Below, piece by piece: positions 35,941 to 43,948 of a stretch of 64,000 nucleotides of DNA. The stretch is taken from the NCBI RefSeq assembly GCF_015767265.1, contig NZ_JADPIB010000004.1, forward strand, positions 186,001 to 250,000. The letters are read 5' to 3'. The stretch is from Aureivirga marina (GTDB lineage: Bacteria; Bacteroidota; Bacteroidia; Flavobacteriales; Flavobacteriaceae). Each line of letters begins with the position of its first letter. The stretch's first letter is position 1. The position numbers and the translations under genes are program-made. The notes below the pieces were generated by a model. It did no database searches, was not told where the DNA came from, and worked only from the letters and a program-made list of their open reading frames with translations.

Positions 35941-38900
35941 TTAGTAAATAGACAGTTTTTTAATTGTAGATTTTTTATCAGAAAAGATTTTTATAAAGTA
36001 AATTCCTTTACTAAAGTTTGAAATATCAATCTTTTTAGTGTCATTTATTTTGTCTTTTAAAACAATTTTTCCAGTTTGATTATAAATAACTATTTCATCT
36101 AAGTTTAATTCACTTTTTATAGAAATAAAATGAGTTGCTGGATTTGGATATATAGAAATTTGAGAATCAAAAAGTTCTTCATTAACTTCCAAAGTAGCAG
36201 AAACATGAAGAATTTTTGTGCAAGAATTTTCATTTCCAAAAGAATCAATAATTGTAAACGAAATAGAATGGTAACCTAAAGGAAGAATTGTTCCTGGACT
36301 TGGATTTTGTAAAATTGTATAATCTTCACAAGCATTTAAAATAGAAATAGTAGAAGTAAGGTTTTCTAAAGAATAAAATCCTGATTGAGCCAAAACAGTT
36401 TTAGTTGAACCACAAACTAAAAGTGGCGGAATTGTATCAATTAATTCTATATCGAAAGAAAAAGAGCTTTCATTTCCAGAAGAATCAGAAAAAGTAATGG
36501 TGATATTCGTGTTTTCAAAAATTTCTGTTCCTGCTTCTATATTTTGTGAAATGATAATTTCAGAATCACAATTATCAAAAGCTTCAAAGTCATAAGTTGT
36601 AAAATCTGGAATGATATAACTACAATTTTCTTCTAAATCAATCAATTGATTTTCTATTGGATTGCTAAAAATAGGTGCTTCTGTATCTTGGATAATTACA
36701 GTTTGAGTTGTGGAAGAAATATTTCCGCTTGTATCTTCAAAAGTCCAAATAACTTCATGTATTCCTGGTGTTGTGAAAGTTAAATTTTCTGTATTTGGTA
36801 GAGTGATGATTAAATTAGAACAAAGATCTGTTGCATTTGGAACTTCAGAAATTGTAAATTCACATTCAGCATAAATAATTGGAATTTCTGGTGGAATTGG
36901 AGGTTCTGTATCTGAAAGAATGATGGTTTGGTTTGCAGAAGAAATGTTTCCACTTGAATCTTCAAAAATCCAAGTAACATGATTTGTTCCAGATTGTAAA
37001 ACTTGTGAATTTTCCATTGTTCCAATAATAATTCCATCACAATTATCCGTTGTAGTAACTTCAGGAATTGAATTACATTCTACTGAAATAGTTTCCAAAA
37101 CAGGAATTTCAGGTTTCGTTGTGTCTTGTAAAATAATTTGTTGAATTGCTTGTGAACTATTTCCACTTTCATCTGTGAAATTCCAAGTTATTGTATAATT
37201 TCCGACTTCAGAAAAGTTTGGATTATCAGTTGTTGTTCCTATTATTTCACCAGAACAAGAATCTATTGTTGTTGGACTTGAAATTGAATAATCTTCACCG
37301 CATTCTAAGTAAATAATTTCCAAACCAGGAACTTCAGGTTTCATTGTATCTTGTAAAATAATTTGTTGAATTGCTTGTGAATTATTTCCATTTTCATCTG
37401 TAAAATTCCATGTAATTGTATAGTTTCCTACTTCAGAAAAGTTTGGGTTATCAGTTGTTGTTCCTATTATTTCACCAGAACAAAGATCTATTGTTGTTGG
37501 ACTTAAAATTGAATAATCTTCACCGCATTCTAAGTAAATAGTTTCTAAAACAGGAATTTCAGGTTCCATTGTATCTTGTAAAATAATTTGTTGAATTGCT
37601 TGCGAGCTATTTCCACTTTCATCTGTGAAACTCCAAGTAATCGTATAATTTCCGATTTCAGAAAAATTAATATTATCTGTTGTTATACCTGTTATTTCAC
37701 CAAAACAAGAATCAGTAGTTGTTGGATTTAAAATAGAAAAATCTTCACCGCATTCTAAGTAAATAGTTTCTAAAGTTGGCGTTTCAGGATTTGTAATATC
37801 TTCTAAAATTAGTTGAATTTCGATTCTATCAGAAGTACAATCTTCAAGTGAATTGGTGATTTCAACAAAATAATTTTGATTTTCTAAAACATGATTTTGA
37901 TCTAAAGAAGTTGTTGTGCTTTCATTTAAAAACCATTGAATCGTTTCATTTTCTGCTAAAGTAAGTTCTAAGTCATTTAAAATAGTATTTGGACAAACTG
38001 TTATGTTTTCAGGTAAAATAGAAGATATTTCACAATTATTTCCTTCACAATCATTTTTTATTGCAAGTTCAGAATTACAATTTTCTAAATTTTCAGAAAG
38101 AGTAACAGAACCAATAAAATTTTCATTGTTTATTATATGACAGATTCCTGTACAATCTTCTAAATCATCATTATCTGTAAGACTAATATCAAAATCTAAA
38201 CTCTGAATATTTTCCAATCCATTCAGATTCGTTAATCCATTCAAATTCCATAAAGTAAGGCGTGTTTCTACAGTTGTTAAGGATGAAAGAGCCGAAATAT
38301 CAGATAAATTAGCACTTAAATAAATATAAATTCTACCAACAGAAGTTAAATTATTAATCCCATTTAAAGAAACAGCATTTGTTGCACTTAATTGTAATTC
38401 ATGTGTAATAGATGTTAAAGATTCAAAACCTGTTAAATCTTGAATTAAATAGTTTTGAACAATAAATAAATTCTCCGTAATAGTTTCCAGATTATGAAGA
38501 CCATGGAAATTAGGTAAAGCATCATTATTATAAAAGTATACATTTCCTAATTTTGTTATGTTTTCAAGAGAAGCAATACTATTTAAAGCTATATTATTTT
38601 TAATTCTCAAGTTTTTTCCTATTATAGATAAATTATCAAGTCCTATTAGATTTTCTAAAGAATTATTTGCTTCAATCTCAATACTATCTTCAATTTCCGT
38701 AAGACTTGATAGATGTTCAATAGTTTCTAAATTATCATTTCCAATAATTCTGAAATCTGATTTAACAAAAGTAATGTTTTCCAAACCTTCTAAAGTTTGA
38801 AGTGCATTATTCTTATATACAGTTAAAAAACCATTTGCGATATCAAGTTGGTTTAAACCAACTAAATTTACCAAAGCATGATTTTTAGAAATATTAATAG

Positions 38901-39882
38901 AACCTCCAACTTCCGTAAGATTAGCAAAAGAATCTAAAGTACTCAAAATAGGATTATCAATAACATTAAAATGTTTTTTGATAGAAGTAATATTTTGAAT
39001 TCCAGATATATTTTCCAAAATTTCATTTGATTGAATTATCAAATCTCCATTAACAACTGTCAAACCTTCAAGACCTTCCAAAGAAGTCAAAGAGCTATTT
39101 CCTCTTATTTCTACATGATTATCTACATGTTTTAAATTGGAAAGTGCATAAATATTCGTAAGATTATCATTATTTTCAATAATTAAATCATGAAAAGTAA
39201 TATAAGTTGTAGGAGGATTTCCAATGATTTCAAGATTGTTTAATCCTTCCAAATTTATTAAAGAATCATTATTATCTATTTCTAATTTACTTTTTATATG
39301 TGTTAAATTTTGTAAACCATTTAAATTACTTAGAATTGGATTATCTCTAATAGAAACAACAGATTTAACAACGTTCGAAATATTTGAAATTCCATCGATA
39401 TTTTCTAAGAGTTCATTTTCAGTTAAATAAATACTTCCCAAAGAAGTTGTTACAGAAGATAATTCGTCAATATTTGTAATAAAATCATTATTGTGAAGCT
39501 GTAATTGACCTTCAATTTCTGTTAGATTTTGTAAACCATTTAGAGAAGTTACAGAAGTGTGTCTAAGATGAAAAGAATTAACACCTGTAAGATTTTCCAA
39601 ATCTTGTAAACTCGTTAGATTAGGAGTTTTTACAATACTAATTCTATAAATATAAGTCAGATTTGAAAGTCCAGCTAAGTTTGTGATAGAATCGCTAATT
39701 GTAGAATCATTTCCGATTTTTAAATAATTATAATTTAAGCTTGTACAGTTTGGATAATCAATGATAAAATTATCAATATCTTCTTGAGTTAGTAGTTCAA
39801 TCGTTCCATTTGGACATTGTCCAAAAGATGTAAGTTGAAAAAGATTTACTAAAAGAAAAAATAAAATATATTTTTTTTGCAT
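35941..39882 (-). CDS. Leucine-rich-repeat T9SS surface protein
   Basis: 1313 residues if started at the ATG giving MQKKYILFFLLVNLFQLTSFGQ; a GTG start 33 bases upstream would precede this signal peptide and is unlikely. Residues about 25-610 are receptor-L/LRR-like repeats (NLTSLQDLENLTGV, NLNGLQNLTHIKSKLEIDNND, SLTSLEGLEGLTVVNGDLIIQSN). Then come HYR-like domains including three near-identical copies of about 80 residues (YLECGEDYS, GTTTDNPNFSEVGNYTITW, SSQAIQQIILQDT), and a type A T9SS sorting domain (ISIYPNPATHFISI, NQTGKIVL, GIYFIKIFS). The predicted role is a surface-exposed binding protein exported by T9SS, cotranscribed at least partly with the giant adhesin. Confidence 0.87.
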   Translation of the reverse strand: MQKKYILFFLLVNLFQLTSFGQCPNGTIELLTQEDIDNFIIDYPNCTSLNYNYLKIGNDSTISDSITNLAGLSNLTYIYRISIVKTPNLTSLQDLENLTGVNSFHLRHTSVTSLNGLQNLTEIEGQLQLHNNDFITNIDELSSVTTSLGSIYLTENELLENIDGISNISNVVKSVVSIRDNPILSNLNGLQNLTHIKSKLEIDNNDSLINLEGLNNLEIIGNPPTTYITFHDLIIENNDNLTNIYALSNLKHVDNHVEIRGNSSLTSLEGLEGLTVVNGDLIIQSNEILENISGIQNITSIKKHFNVIDNPILSTLDSFANLTEVGGSINISKNHALVNLVGLNQLDIANGFLTVYKNNALQTLEGLENITFVKSDFRIIGNDNLETIEHLSSLTEIEDSIEIEANNSLENLIGLDNLSIIGKNLRIKNNIALNSIASLENITKLGNVYFYNNDALPNFHGLHNLETITENLFIVQNYLIQDLTGFESLTSITHELQLSATNAVSLNGINNLTSVGRIYIYLSANLSDISALSSLTTVETRLTLWNLNGLTNLNGLENIQSLDFDISLTDNDDLEDCTGICHIINNENFIGSVTLSENLENCNSELAIKNDCEGNNCEISSILPENITVCPNTILNDLELTLAENETIQWFLNESTTTSLDQNHVLENQNYFVEITNSLEDCTSDRIEIQLILEDITNPETPTLETIYLECGEDFSILNPTTTDSCFGEITGITTDNINFSEIGNYTITWSFTDESGNSSQAIQQIILQDTMEPEIPVLETIYLECGEDYSILSPTTIDLCSGEIIGTTTDNPNFSEVGNYTITWNFTDENGNNSQAIQQIILQDTMKPEVPGLEIIYLECGEDYSISSPTTIDSCSGEIIGTTTDNPNFSEVGNYTITWNFTDESGNSSQAIQQIILQDTTKPEIPVLETISVECNSIPEVTTTDNCDGIIIGTMENSQVLQSGTNHVTWIFEDSSGNISSANQTIILSDTEPPIPPEIPIIYAECEFTISEVPNATDLCSNLIITLPNTENLTFTTPGIHEVIWTFEDTSGNISSTTQTVIIQDTEAPIFSNPIENQLIDLEENCSYIIPDFTTYDFEAFDNCDSEIIISQNIEAGTEIFENTNITITFSDSSGNESSFSFDIELIDTIPPLLVCGSTKTVLAQSGFYSLENLTSTISILNACEDYTILQNPSPGTILPLGYHSISFTIIDSFGNENSCTKILHVSATLEVNEELFDSQISIYPNPATHFISIKSELNLDEIVIYNQTGKIVLKDKINDTKKIDISNFSKGIYFIKIFSDKKSTIKKLSIY

Positions 39883-39916
39883 GACTAAAGAGTTGTTTTC
39901 TTTTAATTGATTCACA

Positions 39917-39967
39917 CAAATATATTTGGAATGTAAAAGGTATTTATCCCTGTTTTTTGGGGTATTT
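39917..39967 (-). promoter_or_regulatory. Promoter and possible operator of the LRR surface protein
   Basis: TATATTTG on the minus strand (39917-39924) is an exact -7 match about 35 bases before the ATG. Upstream, GGTATTT occurs twice on the plus strand (39939 and 39961), spaced 22 bases, next to TATCCCTG. Two copies at two helical turns suggest a dimeric activator site. Confidence 0.5.
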
Positions 39968-40050
39968 TAAATCTTTTAATATTTATTTTGTAATCTGATT
40001 ATCAGTAATTTAGTAAATTTATACGTTGTTTAGTTCTAAAATTTGTTATT

Positions 40051-41004
40051 ATGAAAACTTTAATTAGAATTTACTGGTTAGTTTTCATTTTTATTATTTC
40101 TATTTCATGTGATAATAATGATGATGAAAGCATAATTACAACTCCACCAAACTTACCAGGAATCTTTTCTACAACTTCTTATGTAACTGGATATCTTGAT
40201 ACGGATAATTATAATAATTTAACTTGTTTTTACTTACAATCGGATACAACGAAATCACCTTTTAATCATCTAATTTTATTTGCAGCAAATATTGCTTATG
40301 ATGCAACGACTGAGAAAGCAACAATTTATGTAAAGCCAGAACTTCAAGAGATTTTGGATAATACGGATGATTTAAATTATATAAAATCTAAAGGAATTAA
40401 AATCTCTGTTGCATTTCTTGGACATCATGAAAATGCAGGTTGGTCTTGTTTTTCTAGCCCTGAAGAAGCAGAAGATTTCGCAGATCAATTACAAGAATTT
40501 GTGACAAAATATAATTTAGATGGAATTTCTATCGATGATGAATATAGTGGTTGTAGTAGAATTTATGATGATTCTGTTGTACAAGTTTCTTATTTTATTA
40601 AGCAAAAAATGCCTGATAAACTTTTAACTTTTGCTATGACTTTAAATGATTACGATCTAAAAGGGAGCTATGAAGGACAAACCATGGCAGATATTTTAGA
40701 TTATGCTTTTGATGCAACTTATGTAGAAGGAGATGCAAATTCAACACGTGAAAATATTCAATATTATATGGAGCCTCCTTATAATTTTCCTGCATCAAAA
40801 CTTTCTGTTGGGTTGGATGCTTCGCTTTCTCCAGGAGGTTCTGCTGGTGGAGTAGAAGTAGCTAAAGAATTGAAGAGATTAGGTGCGCAAGGACCTGTGT
40901 TTTTTGGGAAAGCTTCTTATGCTCCTGATTATACAGAGCCTATTTTGGAAGCCTATATTGATGAAGATGTTGGAGTAAAACCTAACTGTATTATTTTAAA
41001 TTAG
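40051..41004 (+). CDS. GH18 endo-beta-N-acetylglucosaminidase-like lipoprotein
   Basis: 317 residues with lipobox IISISCDNND. The fold is the GH18 TIM barrel: GIKISVAFLGHHENAGWSCF, the catalytic strand LDGISIDDEY (Asp157 to Glu164), ILDYAFDATYVEG and FPASKLSVGLDAS. In GH18 enzymes such as Endo H and Endo F the DGxDxDxE motif supplies the Asp/Glu that act through an oxazolinium intermediate. Here the second Asp is Ser160, but Asp162 and the acid Glu164 are present, so activity is plausible. It probably cleaves chitobiose cores of N-glycans or related N-acetylglucosamine polymers at the cell surface. No susC/susD neighbours. Confidence 0.8.
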   Translation: MKTLIRIYWLVFIFIISISCDNNDDESIITTPPNLPGIFSTTSYVTGYLDTDNYNNLTCFYLQSDTTKSPFNHLILFAANIAYDATTEKATIYVKPELQEILDNTDDLNYIKSKGIKISVAFLGHHENAGWSCFSSPEEAEDFADQLQEFVTKYNLDGISIDDEYSGCSRIYDDSVVQVSYFIKQKMPDKLLTFAMTLNDYDLKGSYEGQTMADILDYAFDATYVEGDANSTRENIQYYMEPPYNFPASKLSVGLDASLSPGGSAGGVEVAKELKRLGAQGPVFFGKASYAPDYTEPILEAYIDEDVGVKPNCIILN

Positions 41005-41332
41005 TTTAATAGTCTTTTATTTAATAAAGTTGTTTAAAAATTTAATTGACCTATTTTTTTAATCGTAAAAATCAAGAAATTTGAAAAAAATAGACGAGAA
41101 ACTGTTTAAGCGGTAGCGAGTTTTTTGAGTCTTTTTCAAATTTTAGAGATTTTAGATTTAAAAAATAAAGTCTTGATTTTTTTGATTCGTTTTTTTATCA
41201 AGAAAAAAATGAATAATGCAAAATATTAAAATTCAGCAGAGTTTTTTAAATAACTTCAATTTTATATTTAGAGAAATTCTATACCTTTTTAAAATATCAG
41301 ATAACAAAGCAAAACTGAAAAATGTAAAACAG
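41005..41332. other. Intergenic region containing a folded element
   Basis: 330 bases between the GH18 and DUF423 genes. Two perfect nested stems are visible: AAAAATCAAGA (41067-41077) with TCTTGATTTTT (41171-41181), and AAATTTGAAAAA (41077-41088) with TTTTTCAAATTT (41132-41143). They share one base, so at most 11 pairs each can form together. They enclose a G+C-richer core (around GCGGTAGCGAG). No gene is seen; this could be a small structured RNA or a miniature inverted-repeat element. Confidence 0.5.
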
Positions 41333-41340
41333 TATCTTTG
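41333..41340 (+). promoter_or_regulatory. Probable -7 element of the DUF423 gene
   Basis: TATCTTTG matches TAnnTTTG exactly 17 bases before the ATG; the -33 position has no TTG. Confidence 0.45.
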
Positions 41341-41357
41341 TTTCTTAAAACTATAAA

Positions 41358-41741
41358 ATGAAAGAAACAATAATTTTAATTGCTGGAATTTTCGGAGCAT
41401 TATCCGTGATTTTCGGTGCTTTTGGAGCACATGCTTTAAAGAAAGTAATGTCTGTAGAATCTTTACAAAGTTTTGAAACTGGCGTAAAATATCAAATGTA
41501 TCATACTATTGTATTAGTAATTTGTGGCTTCTTTTTTTCTTTTGAAGATCCTATGGAAAAATACATTGTTTGGAGTTTTATTCTTGGAATTATTCTATTT
41601 TCTGGAAGTATTTACGGTTTAACCTTATCTTCCATTAAAGGAAAAAAACTTCGTTTTCTTGGTCCAATCACGCCACTTGGTGGATTATGTTTTATCATCG
41701 GTTGGCTTTTACTTGCTTTTTATGGCTATTCTTTAGCTTAA
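41358..41741 (+). CDS. DUF423 membrane protein
   Basis: 127 residues with four membrane helices, matching DUF423 throughout: FGALSVIFGAFGAHALKK, SLQSFETGVKYQMYHTIVL, LFSGSIYGLTL and GPITPLGGLCFIIGWLLL. The family is widespread and its function is unknown. The small intergenic distance to a strong bidirectional terminator downstream suggests a monocistronic transcript. Confidence 0.92.
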   Translation: MKETIILIAGIFGALSVIFGAFGAHALKKVMSVESLQSFETGVKYQMYHTIVLVICGFFFSFEDPMEKYIVWSFILGIILFSGSIYGLTLSSIKGKKLRFLGPITPLGGLCFIIGWLLLAFYGYSLA

Positions 41742-41753
41742 GGATAAAAAATC

Positions 41754-41784
41754 AAAACCCTTCTATTTTCTAGAAGGGTTTTTT
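41754..41784. terminator. Bidirectional terminator
   Basis: AAAACCCTTCTA / TAGAAGGGTTTT with a five-base loop and T tract, between convergent DUF423 and DUF559 genes. Confidence 0.9.
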
Positions 41785-41791
41785 GTTAGAA

Positions 41792-42145
41792 CTACTTGTT
41801 TTTAACTGATTCGATTATTTTACTTAATACTTGTTCGGTGTTTTCGAATATTAAGTTATTTTCTAATCGTATAGTTCTGATTCCAATTTGTTTTAATAAC
41901 TTTTCTTTAATTGTTTCTTTCTCTTTAGAAGTTACATTTTGTTGTGTTCCTAAAATTTCAATAGCAATTTGTTTTTCTGGACAATAAAAATCAAGAATTA
42001 CATTAAAAATGCTGTGTTTTCGTCTGAATTTGTAATCTGCTAATTGTTTTTTTTGTAATAATTTCCAAAGAAAATTTTCCGCAGAAGTGCAATTTTGTAA
42101 TAGCTCTTTTAATTCCGCTTTTCTTAAAAGGGGTTTCTTTTTCAT
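41792..42145 (-). CDS. DUF559 protein with altered nuclease motif
   Basis: 117 residues in the DUF559 family, which has a PD-(D/E)xK-like endonuclease fold related to Vsr. Conserved blocks: LLQNCTSAENFLWKLL, YKFRRKHSIFNVILDFYCPEKQIAIEI, GIRTIRLEN. Where active members read E-L/I-D-G-x-x-H, this one reads IEILGTQQN, so both the Asp and the His are changed. The first Asp (ILDFYC) and Glu remain. It is likely to be catalytically weak or inactive, unlike the intact copy at 43460. Single gene on the minus strand. Confidence 0.78.
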   Translation of the reverse strand: MKKKPLLRKAELKELLQNCTSAENFLWKLLQKKQLADYKFRRKHSIFNVILDFYCPEKQIAIEILGTQQNVTSKEKETIKEKLLKQIGIRTIRLENNLIFENTEQVLSKIIESVKNK

Positions 42146-42165
42146 AAGGGAGAATAAATTTAAAA

Positions 42166-42201
42166 ACTATCCTTAAACTTAAAATAAAGAATAAGGATAG
42201 T
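42166..42201 (-). terminator. Terminator of the frameshifted gene
   Basis: ACTATCCTTA / TAAGGATAGT (10-bp stem, loop of about 16), with a T-rich tail on the minus strand. Confidence 0.75.
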
Positions 42202-42230
42202 CAGGTTAAAATAAAGGCTAAATGAAGAAA

Positions 42231-42889
42231 TTAGCTTAAAACGATCTTTCCAAGCGATTCCAATAGTTGTGGACGATCTTCTAAAGAGATTTTTGCTATT
42301 GCAAAGAATTCGCTCATCCAATCATCGATTTTTTCGAATGCTTGATTTTTAAGTTTTGTTGCGTCTTGGGATTCTCCTTTTCTTTATAATATAATTCACG
42401 TGCATTTTCTACCTCAACAATTAACAAGGTTGTCATATTTAAATCTTCTACAGTTATTTGCAAGGCAGCAAGCTTCGTTTGTATTTGAGTATCATTAATA
42501 GCAGTAGTATAAAACTGTTTTAGAAGTTCTAACCATTTGATATAAACTCTTGAAATTGCACTTGAGAGTCCCAGTTTTTCTAGAGTTATTGGATCTTTTC
42601 TAAAAACTACTTTTGCTTTTTTTCTATGTAAAGCATAAATCGTGTGTAATGTGTTTTTCTTTTGTTCGAAATTGGTATAAGCTTCAGATGTTTCTATATC
42701 TTCTTGTTGATTGAAACGAAAAGCTTGCTCTGTTTCTTCTAAAATCGACTTTCCTTCTTGAATCTTTTCACTATTATAACCTAATTCTGCTAAAGAGGTT
42801 GCAATTTGTTCTTGAGTAAGTGCATTATTTAGTGCCAATTTATATTGTACTAAAGTTTCTGCCTGTGTTTGTCTTGATCTTAAGCTCAT
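42231..42889 (-). pseudogene. Hypothetical gene broken by a one-base frameshift
   Basis: The minus frame from 42889 encodes 191 residues and ends out of phase at 42314 with the odd tail KIKHSKKSMIG. Adding one A to the A4 run of GAAAAGG near 42382 restores a frame that reads GESQDATKLKNQAFEKID and then DDWMSEFFAIAKISLEDRPQ and LLESLGKIVLS, to a stop at 42231. That tail has the conserved-looking acidic-helical pattern of a small cytoplasmic protein found, to my knowledge, in many Bacteroidota. The whole would have about 218 residues, mostly helical. This is either a real mutation or an assembly error in a homopolymer. Function unknown. Confidence 0.7.
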
Positions 42890-42967
42890 TTTTTAAATTT
42901 TATTATTATTTAAACAATTTTAGATAAGTTATTTATCTCTTTTTCCAGTGTTTTTCAATTTTTATAG

Positions 42968-43261
42968 TCTGCATTTACATAAAACAGGTCTACATTTGCA
43001 TAAAACAGGTCTGCATTTGCATAAAACAAGTCTGCATTTGTATAAAACAGGTCTGCATTTACATAAAACAGGTCTACATTTGCATAAAACAGGTCTGCAT
43101 TTGCATAAAACAAGTCTGCATTTGTATAAAACAGGTCTGCATTTGCATAAAATAGGTCTACATTTGCATAAAACAGGTCTGCATTTGCATAAAACAAGTC
43201 TGCATTTGTATAAAACAAGTCTGCATTTGTATAAAACAGGTCTGCATTTGCATAAAATAGT
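42968..43261. repeat. Array of fourteen 21-bp tandem repeats
   Basis: Units of the form TCTGCATTTGCATAAAACAGG run without gaps for 14 copies. Four variants recur in fixed order (unit A with TTTACA, B with TCTACA, C ending AAG, D with TTTGTA) as two full 84-bp higher-order copies plus a variant third. Each unit contains the near-palindrome TGCATTTGCA. Two of six frames stay open because 21 is a multiple of three (the repeated LHLHKTG and DLFYANA heptapeptides), but both need non-ATG starts, so I do not call it coding. Confidence 0.92.
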
Positions 43262-43418
43262 TTTATTTGTATTTCAAACTTCTAAAAGAATATTCTATTT
43301 CTTAAAATTATTGTTGATTTGTCAATTTTTTTATTACTCTTTCATTATTAGCGATTTAAATATAGTGAAAAAATGTTATGATTTGGTGGTTTTTCATTTT
43401 TTTTTGATTAAATAATTT

Positions 43419-43451
43419 CCCTCCTTATGTAAGGAGGGGTAAGGGGTGGTT
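43419..43451. repeat. Left inverted hairpin repeat flanking the DUF559 gene
   Basis: CCCTCCTT-ATGT-AAGGAGGGG followed by TAAGGGGTGGTT. This is nearly the reverse complement of the copy at 43858-43891. Confidence 0.85.
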
Positions 43452-43459
43452 AGAATTTA

Positions 43460-43828
43460 TTATAATTCTTCTAATGTATTTAATATTATTTCTAAAACTT
43501 CAGTTGTATATTCAAAAACTAACTTATTTTCAAATCTGACTGTTGTTATTCCTATTTCTTTTAAAATATTATCTCTTTCCTTATCTTGAATTAAGCCATC
43601 AAGTGTATAATGAAAATTACCATCTAATTCTATGACAAGTTTTTTCAATGGACAATAAAAATCAACTATATAATTGAAAATACTATGTTGTCTTCGGAAT
43701 TTATATCCATTTAATTGTCTTCCTTTTAAATGTTTCCATAGATGAGCTTCAGCAGGTGTAGCATTATTTCTTAGCTTTTTTCGGTGTTCAATTAATTCTT
43801 TTTTATTATGAATAATTAACTTTTTCAT
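43460..43828 (-). CDS. DUF559 endonuclease-like protein, intact motif
   Basis: 122 residues. The family blocks are all present: KLRNNATPAEAHLWKHLKG, LNGYKFRRQHSIFNYIVDFYCP, KLVIELDGNFH (the E-x-D-G-x-x-H nuclease motif is complete) and GITTVRFEN. DUF559 proteins have a Vsr/PD-(D/E)xK-like fold and probably cut DNA. The gene starts close to one hairpin repeat and ends close to the other, so it is precisely bracketed (see findings). Its predicted catalytic set contrasts with the altered copy at 41792. Confidence 0.85.
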   Translation of the reverse strand: MKKLIIHNKKELIEHRKKLRNNATPAEAHLWKHLKGRQLNGYKFRRQHSIFNYIVDFYCPLKKLVIELDGNFHYTLDGLIQDKERDNILKEIGITTVRFENKLVFEYTTEVLEIILNTLEEL

Positions 43829-43857
43829 TTGATTTTTGTTTAAATATAATATTTTTT

Positions 43858-43891
43858 AACCACCCCCAACCCCTCCTTTTTTTAGGAGGGG
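43858..43891. repeat. Right inverted hairpin repeat flanking the DUF559 gene
   Basis: AACCACCCCCAACCCCTCCT, a short T loop and AGGAGGGG. It mirrors the left copy at 43419-43451: 18 of 20 bases of the first part are complementary to the left copy. Confidence 0.85.
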
Positions 43892-43948
43892 AGTTTTTAT
43901 TTAGTTTGAATGTTTTAATTTTACATTTAGATAATAAAACAGTATAAA

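Noticed and set aside
42955-43218. DLFYANA heptapeptide frame on the minus strand
   Set aside because: No ATG in frame; the frame can be extended upstream to a stop without finding one. It is the mirror image of the plus-strand frame.
42948-43415. Long reading frame of LHLHKTG heptapeptides on the plus strand
   Set aside because: It starts with GTG, consists of a 21-bp DNA repeat that keeps frames open by arithmetic, and continues into unrelated A+T-rich sequence. I treat the DNA repeat as the feature.
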